Below, in pieces: positions 1 through 10,818 of a DNA stretch of 54,574 nt. Under the pieces are notes generated by a model, which was given only the letters and a program-made list of their open reading frames with translations, was not told where the DNA came from and did no database searches. Within the stretch, counting starts at the first letter, position 1. Each line of letters opens with the position of its first letter. The DNA is from Paenisporosarcina quisquiliarum (GTDB taxonomy: Bacteria; Bacillota; Bacilli; Bacillales_A; Planococcaceae): the NCBI RefSeq assembly GCF_027563315.1, contig NZ_JAMKBJ010000018.1, positions 1 to 54,574 on the forward strand, in the 5' to 3' direction. A program made the translations under genes and the position numbers.

Positions 1-66
<66 letters not shown>

Positions 67-71
67 AAGTA

Positions 72-106
72 AAAAACCGATACCTTTTGAGGTAGCGGTT
101 TTTTTG
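72..106 (+). terminator. Terminator of the upstream rRNA operon
   Basis: An AAAACCG..TACC / GGTA..CGGTTTT stem with one mismatch and a six-base loop is followed by a T run, directly after the 5S gene. Bases 107-313, up to yaaO, hold no convincing gene; a 62-codon open frame there has no SD and no recognisable protein. Confidence 0.85.
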
Positions 107-313
107 TGTTCTTTTTTAAGGGTTTGAACAGGAGCGTAGCGGAAACAAGACCATTAAGAGTTTTAATGGAAGTCACTCCCCTGACGTTGCATATCTCTTT
201 CAATTGGAGAAGTCTAATTTTAGAAGTTCAACTATCGAAACAGCGGTGGTCAACAGTAAGAATATCTATATTGATGTATAATAAAGCTATATGAAAAGTG
301 TGAGGGATTAGGA

Positions 314-1741
314 ATGAATGAACGGCCAATAGTGGAAGCGATGAAACGTTTTTATGAAAATCAAAATAGCTCGTTTCATGTGCCTGGACATAAACATGGA
401 GCATTGTCTGAGTTGCCCCGTGCTTTCAAAGATGTGATGAAGTTTGATTATACCGAACTCAGTGGACTTGATGATTACCACCATCCAGAGGAAGTCATAG
501 AAGAAGCACAAGCATTGTTAGCAAAAACCTACGCGGCACAACACAGTTATTTTTTGGTGAATGGCTCGACAGTGGGGAACCTGGCAATGGTCTATGCAAC
601 TTGTGGGGAAGGTGATCGGGTACTGGTTCAGCGCAATGCACATAAGTCGGTATTTCATGCACTCGAATTAGTAGGTGCTCAACCAGTGTTTTTAACTCCT
701 CAATGGGATGAGGAGACATATACACCTTCACATGTCAGTTTAACTACTGTATCGGCGGCTATCGACTATTACCCAGATGCCAAAGCACTTATTTTAACGC
801 ACCCCACGTATTATGGCGTTACAAATCCAGAGATGGTTGAAACGATTCGTTTGGCTCAGGCACATGGAATTCCTGTTCTTGTTGATGAGGCGCATGGGGC
901 GCATTTTATAGGAGAAGGCGAGTTTCCGATGTCCGCGCTTGAAATGGGGGCAGATGTGGTTGTCCAGTCTGCACATAAAACGCTACCGGCATTGACAATG
1001 GGTTCATTTCTACATATTAATTCAAGTCGAGTGTCTAAAGATAAAGTGAATCGCTATTTGCGCATGCTTCAATCCAGCAGTCCGTCGTATTTGATACTCG
1101 CTTCATTGGATGATGCGCGGCATTTTATCGGAACGTATGCGCATGAAGATCAGCAGTTGTTTATTAAGACACGCCGTCAGTTTGTCGATAGCTTGAAAAC
1201 TATATCTTCTCTTGAAGTTATAGAGGCTGATGACCCATTGAAATTAATTTTAAGGGTACCCCATCATACGGGTTTTACTTTGCAAAAACAGTTGGAGCAC
1301 CAAGGGATTTACGTAGAGCTTGCAGATCCAGAGCAAGTATTGATGATTTTGCCATTATTAAAAGCGAGACATCACTTTCCTTTTGCAGAAATAAGAAAAA
1401 AAATAAAAGCTGCTGTTGAGAAATGTTTTAATCAGCAAAGAGATAAAGTGGAAATTGATTATTCGCATGAAATAGAAGCACTTTCAACTTTGGCTGTGCC
1501 ATATAAAGAGCTACAAGCATTAGACAGTGAATGGATTCCATTTACAAAAGCAAACGGCCGAATTTGTGCGGGAATGGTCATTCCTTATCCGCCAGGCATT
1601 CCCTTATTTGTCCGCGGGGAGAAAATTACAACGAATAAATTGAAGATGCTTGCAGATTATTTAGCGAGTGGCGCAACGATTCAAGGTGAGCATGATTTAA
1701 GCCGAAAACTGTTGCTTGTCTTGAAGGAGGAAAAGGTATGA
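314..1741 (+). CDS. yaaO: Orn/Lys/Arg decarboxylase family PLP enzyme (YaaO-like)
   Basis: This 475-residue protein is a fold-type I, PLP-dependent decarboxylase of the bacterial ornithine/lysine/arginine decarboxylase family. The PLP lysine is K222 in [16 protein letters not shown] at 191-197 holds the cofactor-binding Asp/His pair, and HVPGHKHG near the N terminus (22-29) is typical. The C-terminal part (about 380-475) is the short accessory domain of the small family members. The start is an ATG with GAGGGA upstream; a TATAAT at 277-282 could be a -10 site but has no clear -35. The stop overlaps tmk by 4 nt, so the two are probably co-transcribed, as in B. subtilis. The true substrate (lysine, arginine or other) cannot be read from the sequence. 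Confidence 0.88.
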   Translation: MNERPIVEAMKRFYENQNSSFHVPGHKHGALSELPRAFKDVMKFDYTELSGLDDYHHPEEVIEEAQALLAKTYAAQHSYFLVNGSTVGNLAMVYATCGEGDRVLVQRNAHKSVFHALELVGAQPVFLTPQWDEETYTPSHVSLTTVSAAIDYYPDAKALILTHPTYYGVTNPEMVETIRLAQAHGIPVLVDEAHGAHFIGEGEFPMSALEMGADVVVQSAHKTLPALTMGSFLHINSSRVSKDKVNRYLRMLQSSSPSYLILASLDDARHFIGTYAHEDQQLFIKTRRQFVDSLKTISSLEVIEADDPLKLILRVPHHTGFTLQKQLEHQGIYVELADPEQVLMILPLLKARHHFPFAEIRKKIKAAVEKCFNQQRDKVEIDYSHEIEALSTLAVPYKELQALDSEWIPFTKANGRICAGMVIPYPPGIPLFVRGEKITTNKLKMLADYLASGATIQGEHDLSRKLLLVLKEEKV

Positions 1742-2374
1742 ATAACCAGGGATTTTTTATAACGATTGAAGGACCAGAAGGCGCAGGGAAAACAACAGTG
1801 ATGAGTGATGTCGTTGCTCGATTAACGAAAGAAGGATATGACATCGTATCAACACGTGAACCCGGTGGCATACGTATTTCAGAGCATATACGTGAAGTGA
1901 TACTAAATAACGCATACACGGAGATGGACGGACGTACGGAAGCTCTATTATATGCAGCAGCGCGAAGACAACACTTGGTTGAGAAAATCGAGCCCGCACT
2001 AAATGAAAATAAAATCGTTTTGTGTGATCGATTCATTGACGCCTCCCTTGCTTATCAAGGACACGCTCGAGGACTTGGCATTGACGAAGTTCTTTCCATC
2101 AATGAATTCGCTATTGGCAAATTAATGCCTCATCTCACATTATTATTTGATTTGGAACCTTCAGTAGGACTAAAAAGGATTGCAAAACATGATGAGAGGG
2201 AAAAGAATAGATTAGACGCAGAAAGTTTGGCATTTCATGAAGCAGTAAGAGAAGGTTATCAGGAAGTCGTTAAAAGATATCCTGAACGAATACATGTAGT
2301 AGATGCTTCAAAATCACAGGAAGAAGTAACGGAATACGTACTGAATGTTCTGAAAAATTCTCTTTCTTCACGTA

Positions 2375-2382
<8 letters not shown>
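1738..2382 (+). CDS. tmk: Thymidylate kinase
   Basis: Thymidylate kinase phosphorylates dTMP to dTDP with ATP and is essential for dTTP supply. The 214 residues have normal family length. The P-loop is GPEGAGKTT at 12-20, the TREPGG segment at 39-44 belongs to the dTMP site, and DRF at 97-99 is the family DR(Y/F/H) motif. The start ATG sits in an ATGA overlap with yaaO and is preceded by GAAGGAGG. Position before darA and holB matches the conserved Bacillales block. Confidence 0.96.
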
Positions 2383-2767
<385 letters not shown>

Positions 2768-2810
2768 ATTTATTTTGCACTTATGACTCAATTTTATTTA
2801 GCTACACACG

Positions 2811-2852
2811 AAAAATCCCGTGTTTTCCGGATGTCCGGAGCACGGGTTTTTT
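2811..2852 (+). terminator. Terminator between darA and holB
   Basis: Nested stems CCCGTG/CACGGG and TCCGG/CCGGA are followed by a T-rich tail. The hairpin rules out the upstream in-frame starts of holB (from 2820), which would lie inside it. Confidence 0.8.
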
Positions 2853-2876
2853 CAAAAAGAAAGGGTGAGCAACTTC

Positions 2877-3881
2877 ATGGATGCAAACCAAAATGATGTC
2901 AGACAGTTACAGCCAGTTGTAATGAAACAACTTCAAACGGTATTTCAAAAGAACCGTGTTGCTCATGCATATCTTTTTGAAGGAGCGAAAGGAACTGGCA
3001 AAGTAGCGGTTATGCGATCGTTTGTGAAATTATTATTATGTGAACAACCCATTGAAAATGTTTCATGTGAAACGTGCCGAGGGTGTAGAAGATTTGAATC
3101 TGGCAACCATCCAAACTTTATTCAAATCGAACCGGATGGACAAGATATCAAAAAAGATCAAATGCTGCAGTTAATATATGAGATGAATAAAACTGGCCTC
3201 GAAGCTGGCCGTAAAATATATGTGCTCCACCGGGCAGATCGCTTAAACGCATCTGCTGCGAATACATTGCTTAAATTTTTGGAAGAACCTGAAGGATTGA
3301 TAACAGCGATATTATTGACGGAAAAACCACATGCGATTTTACCGACAATCAGATCGCGTAGTCAAATTATTTCTTTTCCAGCTATTCCTTATGAAGAACG
3401 CGTAAAAGTGCTGATAGGAGAAGGTCTAACAGCATCTATGGCGGCAACTGTTTCCATGCTGACGAATGATTTGGAAGACTCTTTACAATTGGCAAAAGAT
3501 GAGCAGTTTGCACAGGTCCGAAAAACAGTGTTAAAATTAGTGGAGGCGGTTGAATCAAATGTACATGAAGCGATGTTGACTGTGCATGAAGAATGGCTAC
3601 CTTTGTTAAAAGAAAAAGAAGAAACAGAACAAGCATTAGATTTGCTACTATTCGCATATCGCGATTTAGTATCAGTTAAAGCTAATAGTGATTCAGCTTA
3701 CGCGTATCCGGATTTTTTGCCATTTTATCAACAACGTGCACTTCATATTACATATGAACACTTGTCCAATAAAATAGAGGCCATATTAAAAGCGAAGCAA
3801 CAACTGCATCGCAATATGAATCGGACGCTTTTAATGGAACAATTAACGCTGAATTTGCAGGAGGGGTTTTCGTTTGTATAA
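2877..3881 (+). CDS. holB: DNA polymerase III delta-prime subunit
   Basis: This 334-residue protein is the clamp-loader delta-prime subunit. It has the AAA+ P-loop region GAKGTGKV at 36-43 and the zinc-module cysteines C55, C64, C67 and C70. The segment LPTIRSRSQ occupies the place of the usual sensor-1/SRC arginine-finger motif, with serine replacing the cysteine. The chosen ATG follows AAAGGGTGAGC; upstream in-frame codons lie in the preceding terminator. It overlaps the TTG start of ricT by 8 nt, so translation is probably coupled. Confidence 0.93.
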   Translation: MDANQNDVRQLQPVVMKQLQTVFQKNRVAHAYLFEGAKGTGKVAVMRSFVKLLLCEQPIENVSCETCRGCRRFESGNHPNFIQIEPDGQDIKKDQMLQLIYEMNKTGLEAGRKIYVLHRADRLNASAANTLLKFLEEPEGLITAILLTEKPHAILPTIRSRSQIISFPAIPYEERVKVLIGEGLTASMAATVSMLTNDLEDSLQLAKDEQFAQVRKTVLKLVEAVESNVHEAMLTVHEEWLPLLKEKEETEQALDLLLFAYRDLVSVKANSDSAYAYPDFLPFYQQRALHITYEHLSNKIEAILKAKQQLHRNMNRTLLMEQLTLNLQEGFSFV

Positions 3882-4689
3882 CGTGGTAGGTGTCCGCTTC
3901 AAGAAAGCGGGTAAAATATATTATTTTGATCCAGCTGATTTTCCTTTGGAAAAAGACCAGTATGTTATAGTTGAGACAGCAAGAGGGGTAGAATACGGGA
4001 AGGTTGTCGTTCCTGTCAAGCAAGTGGAGGAACACGATGTGGTGTTGCCGCTTAAACAGGTCGTACGTCCCGCTGATGAGCGTGATCGTCTGCAAGTGGA
4101 TGAGAACCAAATTGAATCACAACATGCCTTTGAGCTTGGAACAGAAAAGATTGTTGAACACACCTTGGATATGAAGTTGGTCGATGTGGAATATACATTT
4201 GACCGAAATAAAATTATCTTCTATTTCACGGCTGAAGGTCGAGTTGACTTCCGTGATTTGGTGAAAGATTTAGCTTCTGTCTTCAGAACGCGAATCGAGT
4301 TACGACAAATCGGTGTGCGAGACGAAGCGAAAATGCTTGGTGGAATCGGACCATGTGGCCGAATGTTATGTTGTTCAACGTTTTTAGGTGATTTTGAACC
4401 TGTTTCCATCAAAATGGCTAAAGATCAAAACCTTTCCCTTAATCCTTCCAAAATCTCGGGTTTATGTGGCAGGTTGATGTGCTGTTTGAAATACGAAAAT
4501 GACGAGTATGAAACAGCAAAAGAGTTAATGCCAGATATGGGTGCACGAATTTCTACACCGGATGGCAAAGGTAAAGTCGTCGGAATTAACTTATTGGAAC
4601 GCGTGATGCAAGTTGAATTAGCTGAGCAACAACGTGTGCTAGACTATACATTAGAAGAAATTCAGCAGTTTGCAGAAAACCAAGTGTAA
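3874..4689 (+). CDS. ricT: RicT/YaaT, PSP1-domain protein of the Ric complex
   Basis: This 271-residue PSP1-family protein corresponds to B. subtilis YaaT (RicT). With RicA and RicF it forms an Fe-S-carrying complex that modulates RNase Y mRNA processing and affects competence, biofilm formation and the Spo0A phosphorelay. The diagnostic cysteines are present: C161, C166, C167, C198, C203 and C204, in GPCGRMLCC and GLCGRLMCC. Translation starts at TTG 3874, 6 nt after AGGAGGGG, inside the end of holB. RicA and RicF lie elsewhere in known genomes and are not in this window. Confidence 0.93.
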   Translation: MYNVVGVRFKKAGKIYYFDPADFPLEKDQYVIVETARGVEYGKVVVPVKQVEEHDVVLPLKQVVRPADERDRLQVDENQIESQHAFELGTEKIVEHTLDMKLVDVEYTFDRNKIIFYFTAEGRVDFRDLVKDLASVFRTRIELRQIGVRDEAKMLGGIGPCGRMLCCSTFLGDFEPVSIKMAKDQNLSLNPSKISGLCGRLMCCLKYENDEYETAKELMPDMGARISTPDGKGKVVGINLLERVMQVELAEQQRVLDYTLEEIQQFAENQV

Positions 4690-4714
4690 TGGACTGAACA
4701 ACGAGGTGATGTAC

Positions 4715-5080
4715 GTGAAAGATCGTAATTTTTTGGATACGGTCATGGAGTTTGAACAGCAACTTGAATCATTGCAAGGGCAGTTCCATGCACTTAAAGA
4801 GTTCGTGGCTTTGATGATGGAAGAACATCAGTCTTTGCAACAAGAAAACTTCCTTCTTCGAACGCGTTTGGATGAAATTCATGCGGCGGAAGAGGAAGTC
4901 CTGAAGCAGTCCGAACTGAATGCAAAAAAATTAAGCCGGATTGATATTGGAGAAGGTTACGATAACTTGGCGAGATTATATCAAGAAGGTTTCCATGTGT
5001 GTCATGTGCACTTTGGAAGCTCACGTAAAGGCGAGGACTGTTTGTTCTGCCTTTCATTTTTAAATAAACAAAACGGGTGA
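4715..5080 (+). CDS. yabA: Replication initiation control protein YabA
   Basis: YabA limits initiation by bridging DnaA and the DnaN clamp. The 121 residues have an N-terminal leucine-zipper-like coiled coil (about 5-65) for tetramerisation and a C-terminal zinc region with H94, C96, C109 and C112, ending [13 protein letters not shown] 4715 is preferred: GAGGTG ends 6 nt upstream, whereas the ATG at 4709 is too close to it. The resulting length matches B. subtilis (119 aa). The gene follows ricT by 25 nt. Confidence 0.9.
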   Translation: MKDRNFLDTVMEFEQQLESLQGQFHALKEFVALMMEEHQSLQQENFLLRTRLDEIHAAEEEVLKQSELNAKKLSRIDIGEGYDNLARLYQEGFHVCHVHFGSSRKGEDCLFCLSFLNKQNG

Positions 5081-5081
5081 T

Positions 5082-5123
5082 GAAAGACTGATTCCACTTC
5101 AACAAGTGGATGTCGGTCTTTTG
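5082..5123 (+). terminator. Terminator after yabA
   Basis: A long stem (AAAGACTGATTCCACTT pairing with AAGTGGATGTCGGTCTTT, with wobble pairs and one bulge) has a 4-nt loop and is followed by TTGTT. It separates yabA from yabB and may be only partly effective. Confidence 0.6.
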
Positions 5124-5143
5124 TTATGTCGGAGGGTTAACCA

Positions 5144-5890
5144 ATGGATATCGATTTACAAGATGATGAAAGATTAGACTATTTACTTGCAGAGGATCTA
5201 CGGATTATTCAGAGTCCGTCTGTTTTCTCCTTTTCATTAGATGCAGTACTTCTTGCAAAATTTACGTATGTACCGATTAAACAAGGTTCGATCGTGGATT
5301 TGTGTTCAGGAAACGGTGTCATACCTTTATTTTTAAGTGCACGGACGAAAGCTAAGATTACAGGTGTGGAATTACAGCAACGTTTAGCAGATATGGCTAA
5401 TAGAAGTGTGAGCTATAATCAATTAAATGAACAAATAACGATTGTTGAAGGGGATGTCAAAACCATTCCCAAGGATCTTGGAATTGAAAAACATGATGTG
5501 GTAACGTGTAATCCTCCTTATTTTCCTGCGCATGAAGCAAGCAATAAAAACTTGAAAGAACATTTAGCGATTGCCCGACATGAACTTCATTTAACTTTAG
5601 ACGAGGCAGTTCAATCTGCAAGTCAGTTGCTGAAACAAGGTGGAAAAGCGGCATTTGTTCATCGACCAGGTCGATTGCTTGATATCGTGACCGCAATGAG
5701 AGCTAATCGACTGGAGCCGAAACGCATTCGATTTGTTTATCCGAAAGAAGGAAAAGAAGCGAATACTTTATTAATAGAAGGAATTAAAGATGGGAAACCC
5801 GATTTAAAAATTCTTCCTCCTCTATATGTGTACGATGAAAAAGGTGAATATACGGAAGAAGTGCGTGAGATGCTTTATGGAGAGAACTAA
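5144..5890 (+). CDS. yabB: tRNA adenine-N6 methyltransferase family protein (YabB/TrmN6-like)
   Basis: This is a Rossmann-fold SAM-dependent methyltransferase of 248 residues. The SAM loop is DLCSGNGV at 52-59, and NPPY at 123-126 is the catalytic motif of N6-adenine methyltransferases. The family relative E. coli TrmN6 modifies A37 of tRNA-Val; the same target here is an inference. The ATG follows GGAGGG by 7 nt. Its 3' end overlaps yazA by 14 nt, giving an operon yabB-yazA-rsmI devoted to nucleic-acid modification. Confidence 0.87.
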   Translation: MDIDLQDDERLDYLLAEDLRIIQSPSVFSFSLDAVLLAKFTYVPIKQGSIVDLCSGNGVIPLFLSARTKAKITGVELQQRLADMANRSVSYNQLNEQITIVEGDVKTIPKDLGIEKHDVVTCNPPYFPAHEASNKNLKEHLAIARHELHLTLDEAVQSASQLLKQGGKAAFVHRPGRLLDIVTAMRANRLEPKRIRFVYPKEGKEANTLLIEGIKDGKPDLKILPPLYVYDEKGEYTEEVREMLYGEN

Positions 5891-6149
5891 CGAGCATATT
5901 TTTTATGTGTTGGAATGTTCCGATGGCTCTTATTATGCCGGGTATACCAATGACTTAACAAAACGTCTAAACGTCCATAACAACGGCAAAGGTGCCAAGT
6001 ATACTCGGGCCAGACGACCGGTCACATGTATTTATCAGGAAGCATTCGAAACGAAACAACTGGCGATGAAAGCGGAGTATGCATTCAAACAGTTGAAGAA
6101 GAGTGAGAAAATAGTCTATATGGCAAATGGAATGAGAGGTGAACAATAA
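5877..6149 (+). CDS. yazA: GIY-YIG domain protein (YazA family)
   Basis: This 90-residue protein is one GIY-YIG nuclease-fold domain of the UPF0213/YazA type. Residues [19 protein letters not shown] (9-27) form the GIY...YIG core; R30 and E67 are the expected catalytic positions. Biological function is not established for this family. ATG 5877 lies inside the end of yabB and its SD is weak (GTGAGA), suggesting translation coupling. The gene stops one base into the rsmI start codon. Confidence 0.85.
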   Translation: MERTNEHIFYVLECSDGSYYAGYTNDLTKRLNVHNNGKGAKYTRARRPVTCIYQEAFETKQLAMKAEYAFKQLKKSEKIVYMANGMRGEQ

Positions 6150-7030
6150 TGCATGCACAAAAGAGTTTTTCAGGACAATCGACCACTGGTATTTTGTATT
6201 TGGTGGCGACACCTATTGGAAACTTGGAGGATATGACCGTTCGTGCGATACGCATGATGAAAGAAGCGGATTATATTGCTGCCGAAGATACACGTAATAC
6301 GAAGAAGCTGTGTAATTACTTTGAAATTGATACGCCACTCATTAGTTACCATGAGCATAATTTGGAATATGGCGGGGAAAAGCTTTTAGAGCTTCTGCGT
6401 AATGGGAAGAATATTGCACTTGTCAGTGATGCTGGTTTACCATGCATTTCAGATCCGGGAGCGGATATTGTGGCAAAAGCGGTTGCGGAGAATTTATCCG
6501 TCGTGCCGATTCCCGGTGCGAATGCTGCATTAAGTGCGTTAATATCATCTGGACTTTCAACCTTGTCTTTTACTTTTTATGGGTTTCTACCAAGGCAAAA
6601 GAAAGATCGAAAAGCTGCACTTGAAGCCATTCAATACCACAAAGAAACAATGCTGTTTTACGAAGCTCCTCATCGACTAAAAGAAACACTGCGGGATGCT
6701 CAACAAATACTGGGTTCCGCACGAAAAGTAGTGTTGGCTAGAGAAGTAACGAAGAAATTCGAAGAGTTTGTAAGAGGGACTTTGGAAGAAGCGGTGGCTT
6801 GGGCAGAGAAGGAAGAAGTGCGTGGCGAATTTGTAATGGTTATTGAAGGTTCTACAGAAGAAAATCCGGATGAAAATGAAAAATGGTGGATAAATTTATC
6901 CATAACAGAGCATGTTAACCATGTGATAGAAAATCAGTCGCTTTCTTCCAAAGAAGCCATTAAAGTTGTGGCCAAGGACAGAGATCTACCGAAGCGGGAT
7001 GTGTATCAACAGTATCATATTGAAGAATAA
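6149..7030 (+). CDS. rsmI: 16S rRNA (cytidine-1402-2'-O)-methyltransferase
   Basis: RsmI 2'-O-methylates C1402 in the 16S rRNA decoding centre. The 293 residues carry the tetrapyrrole-methylase-like fold: LYLVATPIGNLEDMT near the N terminus, AAEDTRNT, then SDAGLPCISDPGA and the PIPGANA segment. The start is an ATG in a TAATG junction with yazA and is preceded by GAGAGGTG. A bidirectional terminator follows, shared with the convergent abrB gene. Confidence 0.95.
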   Translation: MHAQKSFSGQSTTGILYLVATPIGNLEDMTVRAIRMMKEADYIAAEDTRNTKKLCNYFEIDTPLISYHEHNLEYGGEKLLELLRNGKNIALVSDAGLPCISDPGADIVAKAVAENLSVVPIPGANAALSALISSGLSTLSFTFYGFLPRQKKDRKAALEAIQYHKETMLFYEAPHRLKETLRDAQQILGSARKVVLAREVTKKFEEFVRGTLEEAVAWAEKEEVRGEFVMVIEGSTEENPDENEKWWINLSITEHVNHVIENQSLSSKEAIKVVAKDRDLPKRDVYQQYHIEE

Positions 7031-7068
7031 AAAAAATCCGGAGTGACATATAGTCGCCCCGGATTTTG
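7031..7068. terminator. Bidirectional terminator between rsmI and abrB
   Basis: AAAATCCGG pairs with CCGGATTTT across a 17-nt loop region, with A and T tracts on either side. It can end rsmI transcription on plus and abrB transcription on minus. Confidence 0.85.
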
Positions 7069-7071
7069 AAA

Positions 7072-7350
7072 TTATTTAGTCAGGTTAGATTGAATTTCTT
7101 TTACCAACAAATCTGCGCCTTCTGGGCTTAAGATCAGTTTTCCGCCTACTAAACGTAGGTTGTCATCTGATACTTCACCAGTTACAGCACAAGTCATGTT
7201 TGGCAGGTATTTTTTCAAGATGATTTTATCGTCATCCACGTAAATTTCCAATGCGTCTTTTTCAGCAATGCCAAGTGTACGGCGAAGCTCTATTGGAATA
7301 ACTACGCGTCCTAATTCATCAACTTTACGAACGATTCCTGTAGATTTCAT
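7072..7350 (-). CDS. abrB: Transition-state regulator AbrB
   Basis: AbrB is a small DNA-binding protein that represses post-exponential genes. The 92 residues have an N-terminal swapped-hairpin AbrB fold (MKSTGIVRKVDELGRVVIP) and a C-terminal multimerisation half. The ATG at 7350 follows GAGGAGT on the minus strand and gives the normal family length; an upstream in-frame codon would add 13 residues with no SD. It is the only protein gene on the minus strand. A strong promoter and tandem Spo0A boxes lie just upstream, so repression by Spo0A~P is likely, as in B. subtilis. Confidence 0.95.
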   Translation of the reverse strand: MKSTGIVRKVDELGRVVIPIELRRTLGIAEKDALEIYVDDDKIILKKYLPNMTCAVTGEVSDDNLRLVGGKLILSPEGADLLVKEIQSNLTK

Positions 7351-7381
7351 GAAAAGTACTCCTCTCGAATTATAAAAGTAA

Positions 7382-7398
7382 TTCGTCAAATTTCGACA
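7382..7398 (-). promoter_or_regulatory. Tandem Spo0A boxes downstream of the abrB promoter
   Basis: Read on minus, TGTCGAA (7398-7392), a perfect 0A box, is followed at 10-bp spacing by TGACGAA (7388-7382), one mismatch from consensus. They lie about 14-30 bp downstream of the predicted abrB transcription start, matching the arrangement through which Spo0A~P represses abrB in B. subtilis. Confidence 0.8.
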
Positions 7399-7419
7399 TT
7401 TCTTTCTTGTCTGTTACTT

Positions 7420-7448
7420 ATCATACCAAGTACTGCCAGCTTCGTCAA
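7420..7448 (-). promoter_or_regulatory. Sigma-A promoter of abrB
   Basis: On the minus strand, -35 TTGACG (7448-7443) and -10 TATGAT (7425-7420) are separated by 17 bp. The -35 is also part of TTGACGAA, so another near-consensus 0A box overlaps it. Confidence 0.78.
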
Positions 7449-7594
7449 TAAAAATTACTTCCAATTCATAGTAATAATTGTTAATAATATGATATTTTAT
7501 GGTCAAAATATAATATATTTGATATATGATTTAATATATGTCAAATATATGGCAATAATTGAAAATAACTGGTACTAAAAACACGTAATTATTA

Positions 7595-7611
7595 TTCGAC
7601 ATTTTTCGTCA
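7595..7611. promoter_or_regulatory. Second tandem pair of Spo0A boxes, upstream of metG
   Basis: Plus-strand TTCGACA (7595-7601) and TTCGTCA (7605-7611) are the complement of TGTCGAA and TGACGAA, again at 10-bp spacing. The pair ends 11 bp before the metG -35 and lies about 150 bp upstream of the abrB -35. It could influence either gene. Confidence 0.65.
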
Positions 7612-7622
7612 ATTATACATCA

Positions 7623-7651
7623 TTGAAACAATTCTGGTACTCAGATAGAAT
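7623..7651 (+). promoter_or_regulatory. Sigma-A promoter of metG
   Basis: TTGAAA (7623-7628), a 17-bp spacer and TAGAAT (7646-7651) lie about 40 bp before the metG start. The leader is too short for a T-box. The rest of the 339-bp abrB-metG gap is very AT-rich without other genes. Confidence 0.72.
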
Positions 7652-7689
7652 AGTATTACTACTTTATGGGCACGAAAGGGCGAATTTAA

Positions 7690-9657
<1,968 letters not shown>

Positions 9658-9671
9658 AATAACAACTAATT

Positions 9672-9704
9672 AGCCTGTTCAGCAATCGCTGGACAGGCTT
9701 TTTC
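9672..9704 (+). terminator. Terminator after metG
   Basis: A 12-bp stem AGCCTGTTCAGC / GCTGGACAGGCT with an AATC loop is followed by TTTTT. The following ~215 bp up to tatD contain no clear gene or consensus promoter. Confidence 0.9.
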
Positions 9705-9918
9705 CTTGTAACTATCATTCGTAACGTGCTATTCTTTTGAAAGTTTAGGTCGTTGGAATCACTGGAATTATAATACAATTAAAAACAATTACCATTTTTA
9801 GGTTATTTAGTCCTGAATGTTATATAAAATACACGCCCCTGTCATCAAGTTGTTACGAAACAGAGATGTCAGAAATATTTATTAATTCTAAAATAGAGAT
9901 ACTGTGAGGCGATTCATT

Positions 9919-10689
9919 ATGTACATAGATACACATGTTCATTTAAATGCAGATCAATACGATGAAGATTTACAAGAAGTTATTGAAAGAGCCCTCGAAG
10001 CAAAAGTTAACCATATGGTCGTGATTGGCTTCGACCGGAAAACAATTAAGCGAGCGATCGCATTAGCGGAACAATATGAGTTTATTTATGCGGTTGTCGG
10101 TTGGCATCCAGTCGATGCTATTGATTGTACTGAAGAAGATTTACTGTGGATTGAAGAATTAGCAGCACATCCAAAAGTTGTGGCAATTGGTGAAACTGGG
10201 CTTGATTATCATTGGGACAAATCACCTCATGATGTGCAACAGGAATTATTTAGAAAACAAATTCGTTTGGCACAAAAAGTGAATTTGCCTATTGTCATTC
10301 ATAACCGCGATGCGACCGAAGATGTCATTCGTATCCTTCAGGAAGAACAGGCCGAAACAACGGGTGGAGTCATGCATTGTTACGGTGGCAGTGTTGAAAC
10401 CGCAAAAATCTCTATAGAGATGAATTTCATGATTTCACTCGGTGGTCCTGTAACGTTTAAAAATGCTAAGAAGCCGAAAGAAGTAGCTGCAGAAATTCCA
10501 CTTGAGTATTTAATGATCGAAACAGATGCCCCGTACTTAGCACCTCATCCACATAGAGGAAAACGCAATGAACCGGCACTTGTCACACTAGTAGCAGAAG
10601 AAATTGCTCGTCTGAAAAACATTCCAGTTGAGGAAGTAGGCAAAGCAACAACTGAGAATGCCATAAAATTTTACAAATTACCTGTATAA
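9919..10689 (+). CDS. tatD: TatD-family metal-dependent deoxyribonuclease
   Basis: This 256-residue TIM-barrel hydrolase has the TatD motifs: DTHVHL at the N terminus with the metal histidines H6 and H8, the metal-site GETGLDYH segment, IVIHNRDA, and a C-terminal ETDAPYLAP. TatD enzymes act as 3'-5' DNases and related hydrolases. ATG 9919 is chosen over GTG 9904 because the GTGAGGCG sequence around 9904-9911 works as its SD and the mature N terminus then matches family members. In B. subtilis the same metS-yabD-yabE order is seen. Confidence 0.93.
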   Translation: MYIDTHVHLNADQYDEDLQEVIERALEAKVNHMVVIGFDRKTIKRAIALAEQYEFIYAVVGWHPVDAIDCTEEDLLWIEELAAHPKVVAIGETGLDYHWDKSPHDVQQELFRKQIRLAQKVNLPIVIHNRDATEDVIRILQEEQAETTGGVMHCYGGSVETAKISIEMNFMISLGGPVTFKNAKKPKEVAAEIPLEYLMIETDAPYLAPHPHRGKRNEPALVTLVAEEIARLKNIPVEEVGKATTENAIKFYKLPV

Positions 10690-10694
10690 AAATT

Positions 10695-10731
10695 GGAACC
10701 CTCTCCAATACTTGGGCAGAGGAGGTTCTTT
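10695..10731 (+). terminator. Possible terminator after tatD
   Basis: An imperfect stem GAACC..CTCT / AGAG..GGTTC is followed by a short TTTC tail. It is weak compared with the others in the window. Confidence 0.45.
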
Positions 10732-10762
10732 CAACCTGAATTGTTTGACTAATTACGAAAGG

Positions 10763-10791
10763 TTGACAGGCATTTTTGTAATCTATATAAT
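10763..10791 (+). promoter_or_regulatory. Consensus sigma-A promoter of yabE
   Basis: TTGACA (10763-10768), exactly 17 bp, then TATAAT (10786-10791): a full consensus promoter 27 bp before the yabE start codon. Confidence 0.85.
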
Positions 10792-10818
10792 CACACGAGT
10801 GATAAGGAGGCGTTTTTC

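Noticed and set aside
106-294. A 62-codon open frame after the 5S terminator
   Set aside because: It starts in the terminator T tract, has no SD and no recognisable protein features.
7652-7689. A T-box leader for metG
   Set aside because: The predicted transcript start is less than 40 nt from the start codon and there is no T-box core. lysS and cysK also lack recognisable leader riboswitches.
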